Under the pieces are notes generated by a model. That model saw nothing but the letters and a program-made list of their open reading frames with translations, searched no databases and had not been told where the DNA came from. DNA of 64,000 nucleotides from Clostridium sp. CAG:343 (GTDB lineage Bacteria > Bacillota > Clostridia > TANB77 > CAG-508), in the NCBI GenBank assembly GCA_000431335.1, contig FR888054.1, positions 62,001 through 126,000 on the forward strand, read 5' to 3'. Each line of letters starts with the position of its first letter. Position 1 is the first letter of the stretch. The position numbers were made by a program, and so were the translations under genes. Below are positions 54,725-63,868 of this stretch, one piece after another.

Positions 54725-55561
54725 TTAGTCGCTTATGCTAGCTTTTTCTTTTTGATTTTTATCATCTTCTTTTAGTTCAATTCCATAACACATTCTATAT
54801 AATTTTTGAATAATAGCATTGGATAATTCTTTATCATTACTCTGATAAAATCTATGTAATAAACTTTCCTTATTAAATCTAGTTGTTATTATAATTGGTA
54901 GTTTATTTTCATTTCTATTTTCTATAATTGTATATAATTTATCTAGAGCCCACTGGCTTATTTTTTCTGTTCCTAAATCATCTATTACAACCATATCTGT
55001 ATTTGAAAATAATTCTATTAATTCATTTTCTGACTTTGAATTATCTTTAAAAGTTTCTTTGATCATATCTAACAATGATGATAACCTCCCCATCAACACT
55101 ATTTTATCTTCTTTAATTAATTCATTTGAAATTGATGCTGCTAAATGTGTTTTTCCTACGCCTGTATTTCCAGTAATAATAAGTCCATTTTCTTGTTTGT
55201 TTTCGGTACATTTTTTAGTATAATCTTTTGCTATTTCAACTTCATTTTTATTAGAATCTGTTACTTTAAAATTGTTAAAATTATAATCCTTTAGTCTTTT
55301 ACTAATGTAATTTTGCGAATAAAACTGATTGATAATTTCCCTATAATGTTCATTCTTTTTCTGCTCTTGAACTTCTAAATCAATTCCTTTCCAAAATTCA
55401 ACAGATTCCTTACAAGTACATCTTTCATATTCAATGGAATCTGGAGATATATTAGTATATAAATAATCTAAGCCTATTGGTTTTAATTCTTTTCCACAAA
55501 ATTTGCATTTATTGTGAAAATTCTTTTGATAATTATTACATTTTGTATTCTCTAAATCCAT
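54725..55561 (-). CDS. DnaC/IstB-like helicase-loader ATPase
   Basis: A 278-residue protein. An N-terminal zinc motif (CKFCGKELKP) precedes the AAA+ domain with LIITGNTGVGKTHLAASI (Walker A), DMVVIDDLGTEK (Walker B) and IIITTRFN (sensor 1). This is the phage/IME replication helicase loader. Its start overlaps the end of the replisome organiser gene by 26 bp. Confidence 0.85.
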   Translation of the reverse strand: MDLENTKCNNYQKNFHNKCKFCGKELKPIGLDYLYTNISPDSIEYERCTCKESVEFWKGIDLEVQEQKKNEHYREIINQFYSQNYISKRLKDYNFNNFKVTDSNKNEVEIAKDYTKKCTENKQENGLIITGNTGVGKTHLAASISNELIKEDKIVLMGRLSSLLDMIKETFKDNSKSENELIELFSNTDMVVIDDLGTEKISQWALDKLYTIIENRNENKLPIIITTRFNKESLLHRFYQSNDKELSNAIIQKLYRMCYGIELKEDDKNQKEKASISD

Positions 55562-56051
55562 TTATATTCTCATTCTCCTTTCTGTTATTTTCTATAATTT
55601 CTTCTAATGTATTATCTTCTTGTGCGTTATTTTCCGTTATTGTAACGTTACTTTTTTCTTTTTCACTTTTCAATCTTTCACGATATTTTTGTTGTCTTAT
55701 TCTATTTTGTTCTTTATATTTTTCGGATGATTCAATACTTTGGTATTCATCCCAATTCTTAATTTTGTATGCTCCTTCTTCTACAATTATCATATTTAAT
55801 TCTTGAAATCTTTTAATAATTTTCTCAATCTTTTTCTTAGACTTTCCCATAATCTTAAAAAAATCTTCTATTGTCATTGGTTTATTATCTCCTATTACTA
55901 ATTTACCGTTGCAATTACATTCTATAGCAATAGTCAATAATTGAATCCATACTCTAAAATATGTATCTCCATCTTGTTCTTTTAGTAATATTTGAATTTT
56001 TCTGTTTGAAAATATTTTAATTTCAATTTTTAACCATTGTAAATTATACAT
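55536..56051 (-). CDS. Phage-type replisome organiser, N-terminal DnaD-like
   Basis: A 171-residue protein with LQWLKIEIKIFSNRKIQIL and DTYFRVWIQLLTIAIECNCNGKL, the start of phage replisome organiser proteins, followed by a winged-helix block (MTIEDFFKIMGKSKKKIEKIIKRFQELNM) and a charged tail. It recruits the helicase loader to the origin. The excisionase gene lies 28 bp upstream. Confidence 0.78.
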   Translation of the reverse strand: MYNLQWLKIEIKIFSNRKIQILLKEQDGDTYFRVWIQLLTIAIECNCNGKLVIGDNKPMTIEDFFKIMGKSKKKIEKIIKRFQELNMIIVEEGAYKIKNWDEYQSIESSEKYKEQNRIRQQKYRERLKSEKEKSNVTITENNAQEDNTLEEIIENNRKENENINGFREYKM

Positions 56052-56079
56052 ATCCTCCTTTCCTCACTTTCCCTATAAT

Positions 56080-56277
56080 CTAGCTAATAGATTGTTGTTC
56101 CATATTTTCTAAATATTCATCTAGTGCTTGTACTCTAAATAAATATTTTCCACCAACTTTTGAGCATGGTATTTGCTTTCTTCTTACTAATTGATTGACT
56201 AACCAATAAGATATTCCTAAATACTCTGCTGCTTCTTTCATTGTTAGTGTAGTTCTTTGAACTTTTTGTAATTCCAT
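56080..56277 (-). CDS. xis: Excisionase-type small HTH protein
   Basis: A 65-residue HTH_17/MerR-like protein: TMKEAAEYLGISYWLVNQLVRRKQIPCSKVGGKYLFRVQALDEYL, the classic excisionase/DNA-bending fold used with tyrosine integrases. GGAGG precedes the ATG. It is far from the integrase gene, and it may also regulate the replication operon that it heads. Confidence 0.75.
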   Translation of the reverse strand: MELQKVQRTTLTMKEAAEYLGISYWLVNQLVRRKQIPCSKVGGKYLFRVQALDEYLENMEQQSIS

Positions 56278-56552
56278 AGTATCACCTCCTTATATTTTTC
56301 TAGAAGAGATTTTTATCTTTCCTTCCCTTCTATTTAATAGCCCACAAACTACCTTCAAAATAAGCCCCTTTTCAAAAATTTTTTTATATTTTTTTGTTAA
56401 TTTTATTTTGTTAGTGTTTTCAATAGTTTCAAGGATTATTTTTTATTAAACTTATTGCATTTCGCGTTAGTTTTTTGTATAATTTAATTAATTTGTTAGC
56501 AATTTTATTTTGGTTATTTTATTGCAATTTGTATTTATAGGAGGAAATTTTA

Positions 56553-57644
56553 GTGTTAAGAGAAAATAACATTCCAGTTAAAAATAGTTTTAATATATGG
56601 TTTAATAGAGAAAAAAGAAAAGAGTTTTATACAACTTCTATAATTTTGTATAAAACTGCCTTTAATCATAATCCTAATAATAAATTTTCTAACATTATTC
56701 TTAAACCAAATGAAGCTACTAACAAAATCTACTTTACTTCGGCTAATTTTAATGCCCCTTTTGAAGAAAGCTATGGTACATTATTAATTAGATTTCTAAA
56801 TAGCAATTTTTCAACTTTTAAAACTGCTTATGATACTTTCTTTTGTTTTTATGGATTTTCAATATTAGAGGAATTTTATAAAAACATTCCTAAAGCACAA
56901 TTATTTAAATCAAAAAAGGACTTTTTTAACACTTATGAACCAATTTTTATAAATATTAAACGTAAATTAAAAGAATTACAATATTTAATGAAAAGGTGTA
57001 TTGATTATATGTATAATCTAAATAACAATTTGGAGGATAAAAATTATTCTTCATTTGAAAAATATTTAACATATGTAATAAAGAATAATCTTTTTAGATA
57101 TTCAACAAATATTGATGTATTTTATTTTCAACAATTTGCACATGATACATTAAATATAGCTGTTGAATCTATCACACCAAAAATAGTGAGAGAGCATTTA
57201 GAAAATGGAATAATAGATGTAAATGATAGTCCAGTTTTTCATGCATGTAATTTATCTAATATTCTATATGTATCATTGTCAGAAATTGCATCAAATAAGG
57301 ATATAAAAATTAAGACTTGTAAAAATTGTGGCAAATACTTTATTCCAATTAAAAATACAGAAAAATATTGTGATATTACTTATTATGAAAATGAAAAAAC
57401 TTGTAAAACAATTGGTGCTACTAATTCTTATACTAAAAAACGAAAAACTGTAGAAGGAATAAGATTTTATAGAAATAACTATCAAAGAAGGTTGATGCAA
57501 GCTAAAAGATCTAATAATCAGCAAATTGAATTTGCTTTTGAAAATTGGAAGAAACTCTCTAAGGTTAAGATTAAGGAATTTAATAATAATGAGATTTCTG
57601 AAGAAAAGTTAATTGAGTGGATGAAGAGAAATAAAAATATTTAG
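56553..57644 (+). CDS. DUF6076-like protein with zinc-finger-type cysteines
   Basis: A 363-residue protein starting at a GTG behind GGAGG. The C-terminal part has IKTCKNCGKYFIPIKNTEKYCD and KTCKTIGATNSYTKKRK, a treble-clef-like cysteine cluster, as I recall for DUF6076 proteins found on mobile elements. The long N-terminal domain is helical and unassigned. It may bind nucleic acid. It is divergent from the excisionase gene. Confidence 0.6.
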   Translation: MLRENNIPVKNSFNIWFNREKRKEFYTTSIILYKTAFNHNPNNKFSNIILKPNEATNKIYFTSANFNAPFEESYGTLLIRFLNSNFSTFKTAYDTFFCFYGFSILEEFYKNIPKAQLFKSKKDFFNTYEPIFINIKRKLKELQYLMKRCIDYMYNLNNNLEDKNYSSFEKYLTYVIKNNLFRYSTNIDVFYFQQFAHDTLNIAVESITPKIVREHLENGIIDVNDSPVFHACNLSNILYVSLSEIASNKDIKIKTCKNCGKYFIPIKNTEKYCDITYYENEKTCKTIGATNSYTKKRKTVEGIRFYRNNYQRRLMQAKRSNNQQIEFAFENWKKLSKVKIKEFNNNEISEEKLIEWMKRNKNI

Positions 57645-57692
57645 ATTACAATTTTTGATTATGTATATAATTAAAAGAATGACAATTTTTAA

Positions 57693-59065
57693 GAGAGTAT
57701 AGAAAAAGTTGTGTAAATAAATCCTTCCGTGATAAAATATAAAATATCAAGGAGGGATTTTTCTATGGGTAAAAAAATAGAAAAAGAAAAAAATGAAATA
57801 GTAGAGGAGTTTTTTAGAAGGAATGATCCAAAAAATATTAAATCCATGAATGATATGTACACAGCCTGGAAAGATTTCTTTGCCCCTGCTTTTCAACAAT
57901 TGTTGGATGCTGAAATGGAAGCAAAAATTGGTTATTCCAAAAACGAAAGAACAGATAATAATAATTATCGAAATGGATATTATCCAGAAAGAACTGTAGC
58001 AACAGAAATGGGAGATATTCCAGTAAAAGTTCCTAGAGATAGAAACGGAGAAATTGATTCCGATTTAGTGCCTAAATAATCAAGAACAGCAAATGGTTTT
58101 GATGAAAAAGTAATATCTATGTATGCATTAGGAATGTCTGATAGGGACATTCAGGAACAAATAAAGGAGATATTTGGCTGTAATCTTTCACCAGATATGA
58201 TAAGTGATATAACAGATAAAATTATACCTGAAATACAAGAATGGCAAAAAAGGAAATTAGAAAGTGTATACCCTATAGTATTTATTGATTCTACTCATTT
58301 TCATGTTAGAGATAATGGACAGATAGTAAAAAAAGCAACCTATGTTGTGTTAGGAATTGATAAAGATGGAATGAAAAAAGTTTTAACAATAACAATTGGA
58401 GAAAATGAAAGTGCAAAATATTGGATGACTGTATTAAACGAACTTAAAAATCGCGGAGTACAAGATATTTTAGTATTATGTGCAGATGGATTGACAGGGC
58501 TTAAAGATGCAATATCAGCAATATACCCTAAGACGGAATATCAAAGATGTATAGTGCATCAAATAAGGAACTCTTTAAAGTATGTACCATATACAGATAG
58601 AAAAGAACTTGCTAATGATTTAAAAACAGTTTACAAAGCAAGTACAGAGGAATTAGGGTATACTAACTTATTAGAGTTGGAAGAAAAATGGAAACATAAA
58701 TATCCTGGTGCGATTCAAAGTTGGATAGATAACTGGGATGTACTTTCAGTATTCTTTAAATTTTCTACTGAAATAAGAAAAATAATGTATACAACAAGTG
58801 CGATAGAGAGCTTAAATAGTACCTATAAACGAATAAATCGAAACAGAAATGTATTTATGTATGAAGGCAGAATATAAAATAAAGCCTAAAAATAATAGGC
58901 TTAAGAAGGATTTTTCTTAAGCCCTATTAAACTTACACAACTTTTTCTAAAATATTGATTTTTTAGAAAAATATTATTAAAATAATGTTAATAATAAAAA
59001 TATTAAATTTTTTTAAGTTATCAATCGGAAGGAAATCCGATTTACACAACATTTACGATACTCTC
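57693..59065. mobile_element. Decayed IS256-family insertion sequence
   Basis: The left end GAGAGTATAGAAAAAGTTGTG and the right end (read on the minus strand: GAGAGTATCGTAAATGTTGTG) share GAGAGTAT, GTTGTGTAAAT and a TCCTTCCG block. An inner copy of the left-end core (TAGAAAAAGTTGTGTAA) lies inverted near 58932-58948, so the right end may be a composite. Flanking 8-mers do not match, so I see no target duplication. The transposase is broken. Confidence 0.7.
57765..58877 (+). pseudogene. IS256-family transposase, interrupted and 3'-truncated
   Basis: A mutator-type DDE transposase. The first part (57765-58079) has the FAPAFQQLLDAEMEAKIGYSKNER start and ends at an in-frame TAA at 58077. The frame continues without shift to 58877 with VFIDSTHFHV (Asp), VLCADGLTG (Asp) and TTSAIESLNSTYKRINRNR (Glu), so all three catalytic acids remain. 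About 35 C-terminal residues normal for the family are missing. The stop and the truncation make it inactive unless suppressed. Confidence 0.85.
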
Positions 59066-59073
59066 CTTTTGTC

Positions 59074-59814
59074 TTATATATTTTTATCCATCCAGTCTAC
59101 TTCATTAGGATATATAATATCTGCAAAATATGCATTTTCATTATAATCATATTTAAACCATCCTTTTATTTCTTGCTCATCTTTATTTTTCATGTCTTCA
59201 ATCATAACATTAATAAAATTGTCATAAGTCATTTTTGAATATGCAATAATATTTTTCCCATTTCTACCTGCCACATTAGCTAAATTACATGCTTTTACTA
59301 CTGCATTTCCAATCCAAATTTTATCATTTATTCCAGACCCTTTTTTTCCTGCTTTTACAATTAAATCTTGTCCAACAGATACTCCAATTCCCACTCTAAT
59401 TTGTCTTAATTCTTCTCTTTGAAATAATTTATTTAGCATTTTAATACATGTGTTGATATATGCAGATATATCAACTAATTCATATATATCTTTTTGATAC
59501 GGCGTATTGTAAATTCCATACACACAATCACCCCTTATACCTATTTCTCTTACATTATTACTACTATTCATAATAGTAATTAACTCAGATGAAAAACTTC
59601 TCAAAATTTTTGACACCTTAATATCTTCTTCTTTACCTATAATATCTGATGATTTGACAATATCTACGAAAATAGATCCAATCCATGATTTAATACCATT
59701 ACTATATGTAAATTCACTATCGTCTTTAGGAACATTTTTTTCTTCAATTTCCTCATTGTTTTTTAGAATTTCTTCAACTCTTTTTTTTCCTTCCTCAAAA
59801 TTGTAAAATGCCAT
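59074..59814 (-). CDS. pycC: Class III nucleotide cyclase, Pycsar cyclase (PycC)-like
   Basis: A 246-residue cyclase with SIFVDIVKSSDI (metal Asp51), EIGIRGDCVYGIYN (Asp96), and IRVGIGVSVGQDLIVKAG followed by DKIWIGNAVVKACNLA, as in Pycsar cyclases that make cCMP or cUMP upon phage infection. The adjacent gene encodes a PycTM-type effector, which fixes the assignment. Base specificity cannot be read by eye. Confidence 0.82.
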   Translation of the reverse strand: MAFYNFEEGKKRVEEILKNNEEIEEKNVPKDDSEFTYSNGIKSWIGSIFVDIVKSSDIIGKEEDIKVSKILRSFSSELITIMNSSNNVREIGIRGDCVYGIYNTPYQKDIYELVDISAYINTCIKMLNKLFQREELRQIRVGIGVSVGQDLIVKAGKKGSGINDKIWIGNAVVKACNLANVAGRNGKNIIAYSKMTYDNFINVMIEDMKNKDEQEIKGWFKYDYNENAYFADIIYPNEVDWMDKNI

Positions 59815-59827
59815 AATTTTTCTCCCT

Positions 59828-60397
59828 CTATATTATCTTAAAAATTTTTACTATAAATAATAGTATTATAGTTATCATAGCCATATTTAGTCCAATATTA
59901 TAATTTTTAAATTTTTTATTGCATATTTTACTATTTATATATACTTGTGAAAGTATATCATTTATATTGCTCTGTTTTGTTTGATTTTTTATTTTTTTGT
60001 TAAATTCTTCATAATTATATTTAGAAATACTTCCATAAAACACTAATGAATTTAGTGTTACCCCTGATTCTTTAAATTCTTTAATATTGATTTTTCCTTT
60101 TAGAGCATATATTAATTTTATTATTGAAAAAATTGTATTAAAATAAAGTAATAACACCAATAGTCCTTTTGCTATTTTGGAAAAACTTAGACTGTTATTG
60201 TTTATAGTTGTTACTATTCTTTCGATAAAGTCAATATTTGAATCTATTAATATATATCCTAAAACAACTCCCATAAATGCAATAAGTATTGATATCTTTA
60301 TATCCACATTATTAATCCATTCTTTTATATTATCCAAGATATATTTCGCATTTTCAATTTTTTCTCCATATTCTTTTTCTTTATTTTCTGTTGACAT
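59828..60397 (-). CDS. pycTM: Pycsar transmembrane effector (PycTM, DUF5706-like)
   Basis: About 189 residues. The N-terminal helix EKIENAKYILDNIKEWINNVDIKISILIAFMGVVLGYIL is the conserved PycTM motif leading into the first membrane segment; a second and third lie near residues 80-100 and 170-189. Cyclic nucleotide binding would trigger membrane damage and abortive infection. I chose the ATG at 60397 because GGAG lies 9 bp upstream; an ATG at 60412 is also possible. It ends 14 bp before the cyclase gene. Confidence 0.8.
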   Translation of the reverse strand: MSTENKEKEYGEKIENAKYILDNIKEWINNVDIKISILIAFMGVVLGYILIDSNIDFIERIVTTINNNSLSFSKIAKGLLVLLLYFNTIFSIIKLIYALKGKINIKEFKESGVTLNSLVFYGSISKYNYEEFNKKIKNQTKQSNINDILSQVYINSKICNKKFKNYNIGLNMAMITIILLFIVKIFKII

Positions 60398-60968
60398 CCT
60401 TATATTCTCCATTCTGTATATTAGATATTAAAATTTTGTTAAAACTTTGCATTTCATCATAATCCAATACATTACCATATTGTTTTCCACATTTTGGGCA
60501 AACATATTGTTCCGTTCCAAAATGTCTATTTCCTATTTGCCATTTTTCATCTAGCTGGCATCCACATTCGCATATAGGTATAAAGTTACATAGTGTGTAC
60601 TTGCCATTATAATCTTTTTCATATTGCCATCTAAATTTTACTCTACCTTTATATTTGTCTTCATTATATTTTAGAAAATCTGGTTCTTCTATTTTTTCTT
60701 GTTCATTTATAATTTTCACATATATAGTTAATATAAGTATTAATGCTATATCTATTATAATATAACCCCCTATAGCTACTTTTATATTTAAAAAATTCCA
60801 AATAATTTTTATTAATTCCCAAATTTTCTGTCCCAAAAATTTTAATATATTAAACTGCGTAATTTGTTCTACTATAAAATTTGCAATAATTGTACTTATC
60901 ACTCCTAGTATGCTTTGTCCAATTAATGACTTAAAAAATTGTTTTATCTTTTTCATTTCTATCTCCAT
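60381..60968 (-). CDS. Membrane protein with cytoplasmic zinc ribbon, overlapping the Pycsar effector gene
   Basis: A 195-residue protein with two or three membrane segments (residues 15-35, 45-60 and 65-85) and a C-terminal zinc ribbon: CECGCQLDEKW and CPKCGKQYG. No family is recognised. It overlaps the effector gene, so it belongs to the same operon and could be an accessory Pycsar component or a second membrane effector. This pairing is not one I know from described Pycsar operons. Confidence 0.6.
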   Translation of the reverse strand: MEIEMKKIKQFFKSLIGQSILGVISTIIANFIVEQITQFNILKFLGQKIWELIKIIWNFLNIKVAIGGYIIIDIALILILTIYVKIINEQEKIEEPDFLKYNEDKYKGRVKFRWQYEKDYNGKYTLCNFIPICECGCQLDEKWQIGNRHFGTEQYVCPKCGKQYGNVLDYDEMQSFNKILISNIQNGEYKDVNRK

Positions 60969-61215
60969 TTAATCTAATTACTTTGACTCATTATATCATC
61001 TTTCTAGTGTTTTTTCCATATAAATTACAAATTATTACATTTCTTCTAGTATTTTTATGTTTCTTATATATCTTTTTATGAATTTTAGTGTACTCTTTGA
61101 AACAGGCATAAAATAGCTAAAAAAGGCTGGTAATTTTTCTAAAAATAATATATAATACCATAAAATACATACTCCTCCCACCCATAGGCATACTTGAAAG
61201 GAGGTGAAATAAGTA

Positions 61216-62409
61216 ATGGCTGGGAGTATAGAAAAAAGAGGAAAAAATAGTTACAGGCTAACAGTATCTGAAGGATTTGACTTAAATGGAAACCCAATGA
61301 TACATAGAAAGACAGTACATGGAACTAAAAAAGATGCAGAAGTTGAACTAGCTAAATTTGTTACTGAAGTACAAAATGGCTTAGTAGTTGATGGTAAATC
61401 TCTTAAATTTTCTGAATTTACTGAAATATGGAAACGAGATTATGGCTCAAAAGAGCTTGCGCCTTCTACATATAAACGTTATTGTAGAATGTTAGAAACA
61501 AGACTTTTACCATACTTTGGTCATTTCTACATTAATAAAATTAGACCAACTGACATTATGAAGTTTTATGATTTACTTGAAAAAGATACTCAGTTAGTTA
61601 GAAAAAAAGGTAACAATGGTACAAAAACTAAAAAGCCTTTGTCTGGTAAAACAATTTTAGAACATCATAGGTTACTTCGTGCAATGCTACACAGAGCAGT
61701 TTATTGGCAACTTATTGTTAGTAATCCTGCTGAACGTGTTCAAGCTCCTAGAGCAAAAAAGCCAAAAAGAAGATCTTATGATGATGAGCAAACTAAAATA
61801 TTACTAGAAAATTTAGAGCAACTTTCTATAGAAGATACTAAATATAAAGTTGCAATCATTCTAACGGTTTTCACAGGCGTTCGTTTAGGTGAACTAATGG
61901 GATTAGAATGGCAAGATATTGATTTTAAAAATGGAATTATTAGTATTAATCGTTCTAGTCAGTATCTATCAGATATGGGAGTCTTTACAAAAGTTCCAAA
62001 AACAGAAAGTTCCATTAGAGAGATTGCAATACCCGAATTTATCATTTCTTTACTTGAGGAATATAAGTTATGGTATGAAGAACAAAAATCGATTTATAAC
62101 GAATTGTGGAACGATTCTAATAGGTTATTTGTACAAGCAGATGGCAAACCAATGCATCCTTCTACCATTAGCAAATGGTTTGTAAAATATGTTGGTCAAA
62201 TAGGTTTACCTGTAATTAATTTTCACGGATTAAGACATACAAATGCAAGTTTACTAGTTGCACAGAATATTGATATAGCAATAATTTCTGCGAGACTTGG
62301 TCATGCACAAATAAGTACTACACTTAATTTTTATGTGCATCCACTACTTTCTCATAACAGAAAAGCTGGATATGCACTAGAAAACTTATTATTACCAACA
62401 AGGTCTTAA
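61216..62409 (+). CDS. int: Tyrosine integrase (Tn916/phage type)
   Basis: A 397-residue site-specific recombinase. The N-terminal AP2-like arm-binding domain (MAGSIEKRGKNSYRLTVSEG; RKTVHGTKKDAEVEL) is followed by the core-binding domain and the catalytic domain with TGVRLGELMGLEW (Arg), NFHGLRHTNASLL (His-x-x-Arg), LGHAQISTTLNFYVHPL (His and the Tyr nucleophile). AAAGGAGGTG precedes the ATG. It lies 300 bp from the right attachment core, as expected for an integrated element. Confidence 0.92.
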   Translation: MAGSIEKRGKNSYRLTVSEGFDLNGNPMIHRKTVHGTKKDAEVELAKFVTEVQNGLVVDGKSLKFSEFTEIWKRDYGSKELAPSTYKRYCRMLETRLLPYFGHFYINKIRPTDIMKFYDLLEKDTQLVRKKGNNGTKTKKPLSGKTILEHHRLLRAMLHRAVYWQLIVSNPAERVQAPRAKKPKRRSYDDEQTKILLENLEQLSIEDTKYKVAIILTVFTGVRLGELMGLEWQDIDFKNGIISINRSSQYLSDMGVFTKVPKTESSIREIAIPEFIISLLEEYKLWYEEQKSIYNELWNDSNRLFVQADGKPMHPSTISKWFVKYVGQIGLPVINFHGLRHTNASLLVAQNIDIAIISARLGHAQISTTLNFYVHPLLSHNRKAGYALENLLLPTRS

Positions 62410-62460
62410 TTTAAACTTTTTTCTAATTTTCACAAATTACAAATTTTCACGATAAAAAAT

Positions 62461-62500
62461 AAAAGGCAACTAAATATTTTTAGATTTCCCATTGCCTTTT
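62461..62500 (+). terminator. Terminator after the integrase gene
   Basis: AAAAGGCAA pairs with TTGCCTTTT with a 22-nt loop, and T-rich sequence follows. Confidence 0.65.
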
Positions 62501-62566
62501 ATTATATATAAAAAGTATAAATTTTTGATGAATTTTTATTGATATTTATGGCTTTTTAGGAGATTA

Positions 62567-62587
62567 TTTTACCCAATTTTTACCCAA
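62567..62587. repeat. Internal direct repeat near the right end
   Basis: An exact copy of the 21-bp repeat at 39726-39746 (two TTTTACCCA units). A candidate integrase arm site. Confidence 0.5.
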
Positions 62588-62682
62588 ATCAACATAATAA
62601 TGCTTAAAAATAGCATTATCGCAACCAATTTTTAGGCATAAAAAAATCACTAAAACCGTTACAGTTCTAATGATATATGGTT

Positions 62683-62727
62683 TGGTTGCGGGGGTAAGAC
62701 TCGAACTTACGACCTTCGGGTTATGAG
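62683..62727 (-). repeat. 3' half of tRNA-fMet at the right attachment site (attR)
   Basis: On the minus strand the sequence runs from the anticodon loop CTCATAACCCGAAGG through GTAAGTTCGAGTCTTAC (T arm) to CCCCCGCAACCA, which matches the 3' half of initiator tRNA-Met. The D arm and 5' acceptor strand are missing, since the flank beyond 62727 does not fold as a tRNA. The core CCTTCGGGTTATGAG at 62713-62727 duplicates that at 39592-39606. The rest of the interval 62410-62901 is non-coding. Confidence 0.75.
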
Positions 62728-62901
62728 ATCACATGCGGGAGAATCTTTATATTTTCAGTATATATTTTTTATTTATATTCAATATTTTCATTAAATCTAT
62801 ACCAATTATCACATAAAAAAAAGTAACTACCTAATTTCTCCCCTAAATATAATTTTTTTATCAATATTTCTATTAATAATACAGTAACATTTTATTCTAT
62901 T

Positions 62902-63480
62902 CTATAATTTTTTAGCTATCACATTGAATATATGCCAATGCTTCATTTTACCTAAACCAGTAAAATCATCTTTTTCAACTTCTATAAATTTTATAATTTT
63001 AAAATTCTCAAACAATTCTATTACCTGCTCTCTTGTTAAGAAAGTCATCTGTTCTTTTATACTCTTCCATTCATCATTATTTCCGAAGAAATTACCAACA
63101 AAATATCCATCTTTTAAAATGCTATCATTTATCTTATTCCATAATTCTTTAAAATTATTTTTATTGCAGAATGGAAGACTAAAATTAGCAATCACTAAAT
63201 TATTCTTTTCCAATTCAATTTTCTCAAATTTTTGTCTTAAAAATTTAAACTGCTTCGATTCTTCTTTAGATAGTTTCGTTTTAATTCTAGGTTCAATATC
63301 TTCTCTATCTATTGCTAATACATTCCAACCATTTTTTATTAAATATATTGTATCCCTTCCTGCTCCACATCCAAGTTCAACCGCATTGCCTGGTTCAATC
63401 TTTAATTCAATAAATTTTTTAACAATATAATTAGGATTTGCATCTGCTGTACTTTCATAATATTTCTCTATTTTTTTCAT
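62902..63480 (-). CDS. Class I SAM-dependent methyltransferase (TehB-like)
   Basis: A 192-residue methyltransferase with motif I AVELGCGAGRDTIYLIKNG near residue 33 and motif II region VLAIDRED, then LVIANFSLPF and FVGNFFGNNDEW. The substrate is unknown. Its ATG overlaps the stop of the ASCH gene by 4 bp, indicating coupling. Confidence 0.82.
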   Translation of the reverse strand: MKKIEKYYESTADANPNYIVKKFIELKIEPGNAVELGCGAGRDTIYLIKNGWNVLAIDREDIEPRIKTKLSKEESKQFKFLRQKFEKIELEKNNLVIANFSLPFCNKNNFKELWNKINDSILKDGYFVGNFFGNNDEWKSIKEQMTFLTREQVIELFENFKIIKFIEVEKDDFTGLGKMKHWHIFNVIAKKL

Positions 63481-63860
63481 ATGTTATACTCCCACAAACT
63501 CAATTTTCCTTTTGCTTCTATTGGTTCATCAAATACTTCTACATTTTCCAGTTGCCAACCATAATTTTCTTTAAAAGAACTATCTGTGTATATATCTGCA
63601 TTTTCTTTTAATAACATCGCTTTAAATTCTGGTGACATTTTCACACAATCTACTAATGTTACTTTTCCTAATATTTTTCCTGCTGGCAAATCTTCTGGAA
63701 TATATTTTGCTAATCTTTTCATTGCCTCTTTATCTATTCCTTTTCCTGCATGTATTAATAAATCTCCTCTATATTTAGTTTGCCAACTTCTAAATTCAAA
63801 TCTTTTATCTCCTTGCATTATTAGTGTTGCCCAAGGTTGTTTTATTGTTAATACTTTCAT
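63477..63860 (-). CDS. ASCH/PUA-fold domain protein
   Basis: A 127-residue protein: VLTIKQPWATLIMQGDKRFEFRSWQTKYRGDLLIHAGKG and GKILGKVTLVDC match the ASCH fold, thought to bind RNA or modified nucleosides. GGAGG at 63865-63869 precedes the ATG and partly overlaps the Nudix stop codon. Confidence 0.82.
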   Translation of the reverse strand: MKVLTIKQPWATLIMQGDKRFEFRSWQTKYRGDLLIHAGKGIDKEAMKRLAKYIPEDLPAGKILGKVTLVDCVKMSPEFKAMLLKENADIYTDSSFKENYGWQLENVEVFDEPIEAKGKLSLWEYNI

Positions 63861-63868
63861 ATTCCCTC

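Noticed and set aside
58077..58079. TAA in the transposase as another recoding site
   Set aside because: It is a simple nonsense change without frame shift, in an IS copy that has also lost its C-terminus. Ordinary decay explains it.
62683..62760. A complete tRNA-fMet gene at the right end
   Set aside because: The 3' half is perfect, but the sequence beyond the anticodon loop does not supply the 5' acceptor strand or D arm.
39504..62901. A CRISPR array or Cas genes in the element
   Set aside because: No regularly spaced direct repeats and no Cas-like protein were seen.
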